From Clostridia bacterium (lineage in GTDB: Bacteria; Bacillota_A; Clostridia; Peptostreptococcales; JAAYPU01), in assembly GCA_022360735.1 (NCBI GenBank), contig JAKSCF010000308.1:1-8657 (forward strand): 8,657 nt of DNA, read 5' to 3'. Position 1 is the stretch's first letter, and every line of letters begins with the position of its first letter. The notes beneath the pieces were generated by a model. That model was given only the letters and a program-made list of their open reading frames with translations. It had not been told where the DNA came from and did no database searches. The position numbers and the translations under genes were made by a program. Of this stretch, positions 6,433 to 8,657 are shown piece after piece.

Positions 6433-7617
6433 ATGAAAAATAGTAAATTAATCTCTACCAATTATATATTAGGACTACTATTCTGTAGTCTGTTTGCTTT
6501 ATTAATGATTTTCTTTTCTCAGGATGCTTTAGAAGCCAGCAAGTTCGGTATTGCACTATGGTTTAATGCCGTTCTTCCAGCGTTATTTCCATTTTTTGTG
6601 TGCTCAAAGCTTATGATTAAAATGGGCATTCATAAAATTGTCGGCAGGCTTTTAGAGCCTATTATGCGTCCTCTTTTTAAGGTTCCCGGTGAAGCATCAT
6701 TTGTTTTTACCATCAGCGTCACCTCCGGGTACCCCCTAGGAACGCAAATTATTGCTGATTTACGAGAAAAGAAAAGTATTACTAAAATTGAAGCAGAGCG
6801 AATGCTCTCTTTCTGTAGTACTTCAGGTCCTTTATTTATGCTGGGTACTGTTGGCGTTGGTATGTTCGGCAGCTCTTTGCTTGGCTGGAGTATTGCTTTA
6901 TCGCATTTTTTTGGAGCTCTTCTCAATGGCTTGCTGTTCAGATTCTATGGAAAAAGCATAAAAAGACAAAAAATAAAAAGAACATCTTTAAGAGATGTCC
7001 TCTACGATGCAGAAAAGGGCTTTAACAATCAAGTCTCTTTTATGACACATTTCGGAGAATCTATAATGGAATCCTTTAAAACACTATTGGTTATATGCGG
7101 CTATATTATTTTGTTCTCCATTATTATTACACTTTTTGATAAATTCATGTTTTTTAATATGATGGCTTTATCACTCTTTAAAGCATTTGATTATAATGTT
7201 GTGGTGGCTTCATTAAAAGGCTTTTTTGAAATCACCCTGGGATGTAATGCGCTTTCAAGTATAAGCTATTTGAATTTTACAATATCATGTATTTTATGCT
7301 CAGCCATTATCTCTTGGAGTGGTTTATCCATTCATGCTCAATCCTTAACCTTTATAGCCAGAACAGACATAAAAAAATCCATATACTTTTTTTCAAAAGT
7401 TACCCATTCTATATGTTCTTCTATTTGTGCATTATTCATTGCACCACTTTTAATCAAATATCAGCCCCAAGCATTAACTGCCTTTAGTATTTCAGATAAA
7501 ATTCAAAACAGCAACTTTGTTTACAAGCTGCTGTTTTCAACTCAACTCATGTTGATTGTTTTTATAATTTTTATCATCACAGCTGTCATCAGCCATGTTT
7601 TTAATAGCAGGTCATAA
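6433..7617 (+). CDS. ylbJ: Sporulation integral membrane protein YlbJ family
   Basis: YlbJ is a multi-pass membrane protein that B. subtilis makes in the mother cell and needs for proper spore cortex formation; what it transports, if anything, is not established. The 394 residues hold repeated hydrophobic segments (about 11-29, 42-62, 88-106, 132-170, 214-235, 255-300, 325-341, 370-389) and the nucleoside-recognition/gate-type motifs of the family. These are EPIMRPLFKVPG (75-86), SGYPLGT (98-104), CSTSGPLFMLGTVGVGMFG (128-146), EITLGCNALS (266-275) and SWSGLSIHAQ (294-303). There is no recognisable Shine-Dalgarno, and a TATAAT lies only five bases before the ATG. An in-frame TAA at 6424 excludes any longer start, and the N-terminus aligns with the family, so the start is still likely right. 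The gene converges on the coiled-coil gene with four bases between stops. Its presence suggests a spore former. Confidence 0.92.
   Translation: MKNSKLISTNYILGLLFCSLFALLMIFFSQDALEASKFGIALWFNAVLPALFPFFVCSKLMIKMGIHKIVGRLLEPIMRPLFKVPGEASFVFTISVTSGYPLGTQIIADLREKKSITKIEAERMLSFCSTSGPLFMLGTVGVGMFGSSLLGWSIALSHFFGALLNGLLFRFYGKSIKRQKIKRTSLRDVLYDAEKGFNNQVSFMTHFGESIMESFKTLLVICGYIILFSIIITLFDKFMFFNMMALSLFKAFDYNVVVASLKGFFEITLGCNALSSISYLNFTISCILCSAIISWSGLSIHAQSLTFIARTDIKKSIYFFSKVTHSICSSICALFIAPLLIKYQPQALTAFSISDKIQNSNFVYKLLFSTQLMLIVFIIFIITAVISHVFNSRS
7505..7537. terminator. Hairpin inside the 3' end of ylbJ, possible terminator for the converging minus-strand genes
   Basis: AAAACAGCA (7505-7513) pairs perfectly with TGCTGTTTT (7529-7537), and the loop can pair further (CTT/AAG). 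On the minus strand it lies 85 bases beyond the stop of the coiled-coil gene and is followed by GAATTTTATC. On the plus strand it lies within the ylbJ coding frame, 78 bases before the stop codon. No other hairpin separates the two converging genes. A terminator role is inference. Confidence 0.35.
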
Positions 7618-7621
7618 GATA

Positions 7622-8176
7622 TTATGCATTTTCTTCAATAACTTCTTTTACTTCAGTCTGAGTATTATTGCTATACATCATATTCTTAACCTCAGTTCTG
7701 TTTTGAGCTAAAGTCATATTAATCTGGTCAAAATTTTTCTGTAACGCAGCATAAAGCTCATCAACATATGTAGCATTTAATTTATCCATCTTGGATTGCA
7801 TATCTTCAAGAATACGATCGACATAGTCCAATGAATCCTTCTTAAGCTGTTTTGCACCCTGCTCTGCAGCTTTCAGAATTTCTTCCGCTTTAGCACGTGC
7901 TTTTAATGATAAATCATCGTTCTCAACCATTGATTCTATATTAGATTTAGCATCCCTGATCATCATCTGAGATTCTTTTTGAGCTTCTTCCAAGATTCTT
8001 TGTCGTTCATCCTTAATCCATTGTGCTTGCTGTATTTCATCAGGAAGCTCTACTCTTATCTCTTTAATAATCTCTAATACTTCATTTCCATCTACAAGTA
8101 TTTTACCTGTTAATGGAAATCCCGAACTATTCTCAATAACATCTTCCAATTCGTCTAATAAATGCAGTACTTTCAT
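7622..8176 (-). CDS. Coiled-coil protein of the coaD-linked clostridial family (function unknown)
   Basis: The product is 184 residues, soluble and highly charged. Residues 1-45 form a conserved-looking head (LLDELEDVIENSSGFPLTG, then VDGNEVLEIIKEIRVELPDEI). This is followed by long heptad-rich helices from about 46 to 165 (QAQWIKDERQRILEEAQKE, AKAEEILKAAEQGAKQLKK) and a loose acidic tail. Database entries for similar proteins often carry the label 'ATPase' or resemble V-ATPase subunit H/E or DivIVA stalks, but I see no Walker motif, so that label should not be trusted. There is no membrane segment. The AAGGAGGC ribosome binding site (8186-8193) overlaps the coaD stop, 14 bases upstream, so the gene is coupled to coaD. 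A scaffold or DivIVA-like role is only a guess. Confidence 0.85.
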   Translation of the reverse strand: MKVLHLLDELEDVIENSSGFPLTGKILVDGNEVLEIIKEIRVELPDEIQQAQWIKDERQRILEEAQKESQMMIRDAKSNIESMVENDDLSLKARAKAEEILKAAEQGAKQLKKDSLDYVDRILEDMQSKMDKLNATYVDELYAALQKNFDQINMTLAQNRTEVKNMMYSNNTQTEVKEVIEENA

Positions 8177-8190
8177 AAATTATTGCCTCC

Positions 8191-8657
8191 TTACTTTTTT
8201 ATTTTTTCCTTCATATAATCTACCACTTTTCGGGGAACCAATTCACAGATGTCCCCTCCAAAAGCAAAAACTTCTCTAACTAAGCTGGAGCTAATATATG
8301 AATTTTCTGCTTTTGTCATTAAAAAAATGGTTTCCATATCAGAATAAAGTTTCGTGTTCATCTGAGCCATTTGAAATTCATATTCAAAATCTGTTGTGGC
8401 CCTCAGCCCTCTTACCACTGCGTTAATCTGATTGTTTTTTACATAATCGATTAATAACCCCGAAAAGCAGTCCACTTTAATATTTCCCATACCTTTGGTA
8501 ACGTCCATAATAATTTTTTTTCTTTCCTCAACACTAAAAAAAGGTACTTTAGACGGATTGTTTAATACGCCGATGATTAACTCATCAGAAAATTTTACAG
8601 CTCTTTGTATAATATCAATATGTCCATTCGTAATAGGATCAAAACTACCCGGATAAA
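8191..8657 (-). CDS. coaD: Phosphopantetheine adenylyltransferase, N-terminus outside window
   Basis: CoaD joins ATP and 4'-phosphopantetheine to make dephospho-CoA, the penultimate step of coenzyme A synthesis. The frame stays open from 8655 to the stop at 8191-8193, giving 154 residues; only about the first five of an expected 160 are cut off by the window edge. The first visible residues are YPGSFDPITNGH, holding the TxGH nucleotide-binding motif. Further on are GVLNNPSK, RGLRATTDFEYEFQMA, and the C-terminal YISSSLVRE for ATP phosphate binding. The ATG at 8508 is internal and not the start: homology runs straight through it. Two homopolymer runs (7 T and 8 A on the coding strand, near 8515-8542) are in frame. 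In the same neighbourhood B. subtilis carries ylbJ, ylbM and ylbN-rpmF nearby. Identification is certain. Confidence 0.96.
   Translation of the reverse strand, partial: YPGSFDPITNGHIDIIQRAVKFSDELIIGVLNNPSKVPFFSVEERKKIIMDVTKGMGNIKVDCFSGLLIDYVKNNQINAVVRGLRATTDFEYEFQMAQMNTKLYSDMETIFLMTKAENSYISSSLVREVFAFGGDICELVPRKVVDYMKEKIKK

Noticed and set aside
8191..8508. A 105-residue ORF starting at the ATG at 8508 as a complete gene, or coaD as a frameshifted remnant
   Set aside because: Counting the homopolymer runs shows the frame is open to 8655 and encodes the CoaD N-terminus (PGSFDPITNGH). The ATG is internal and there is no frameshift.
1..8657. CRISPR arrays, tRNA or rRNA genes, insertion sequences, phage or defence genes
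   Set aside because: No repeat-spacer pattern, cloverleaf, terminal inverted repeats, transposase or defence domain was seen on either strand.

Overview
The window is AT-rich chromosomal DNA from a Gram-positive, low-GC bacterium. It is most likely an anaerobic, spore-forming member of the Clostridia. The grounds are strong AGGAGG-type ribosome binding sites, a YlbJ-family sporulation membrane protein, the acetyl (DapH) branch of lysine/diaminopimelate synthesis, acetate kinase followed by a DUF177/YceD gene and rpmF, and a coaD-linked coiled-coil gene of a kind I associate with Clostridia. No rRNA, tRNA, CRISPR array, insertion sequence, phage gene or other obvious mobile DNA was found. I judge the region to be core housekeeping, and I do not see a new defence, mobile or biosynthetic system in it.

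Layout. (1) 1-1938, plus strand: the 3' part of dapA, then dapB and dapH, three consecutive steps of meso-diaminopimelate/lysine synthesis, closed by a strong hairpin terminator at about 1984-2018. (2) 2053-4796, minus strand: ackA, then yceD (DUF177) and rpmF from their own perfect consensus promoter, then a hairpin terminator, a HAD-type 5'-nucleotidase and a previously unlisted 50-residue membrane micro-ORF that overlaps the nucleotidase stop by 4 bases. (3) 5013-7617, plus strand: tmcAL (ylbM), divergent from ackA, with its own terminator, then ylbJ. (4) 7622-8657, minus strand: coaD (missing about its first five residues) followed by a coiled-coil gene, converging on ylbJ with only four bases between the stop codons.

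How the genes fit together. coaD, ylbJ, ylbM, yceD (ylbN) and rpmF also lie near one another in Bacillus subtilis, so the right two thirds is a reshuffled version of an old Firmicute neighbourhood, with ackA inserted as in many Clostridia. The themes are envelope precursors (Dap pathway), acetate energy metabolism (AckA), acetate-dependent tRNA modification (TmcAL), ribosome assembly (YceD, L32), coenzyme A synthesis (CoaD) and sporulation (YlbJ). The partners often found beside ackA-yceD-rpmF in Clostridia (pta upstream, plsX/acpP downstream) are absent here.

The best second-look items are the 50-residue membrane ORF, the yceD-rpmF leader that is almost entirely one hairpin displaying the Shine-Dalgarno in its loop, the lack of a Shine-Dalgarno at ylbJ with a -10-like TATAAT five bases before its ATG, and the hairpin buried in the 3' end of ylbJ where two genes converge.
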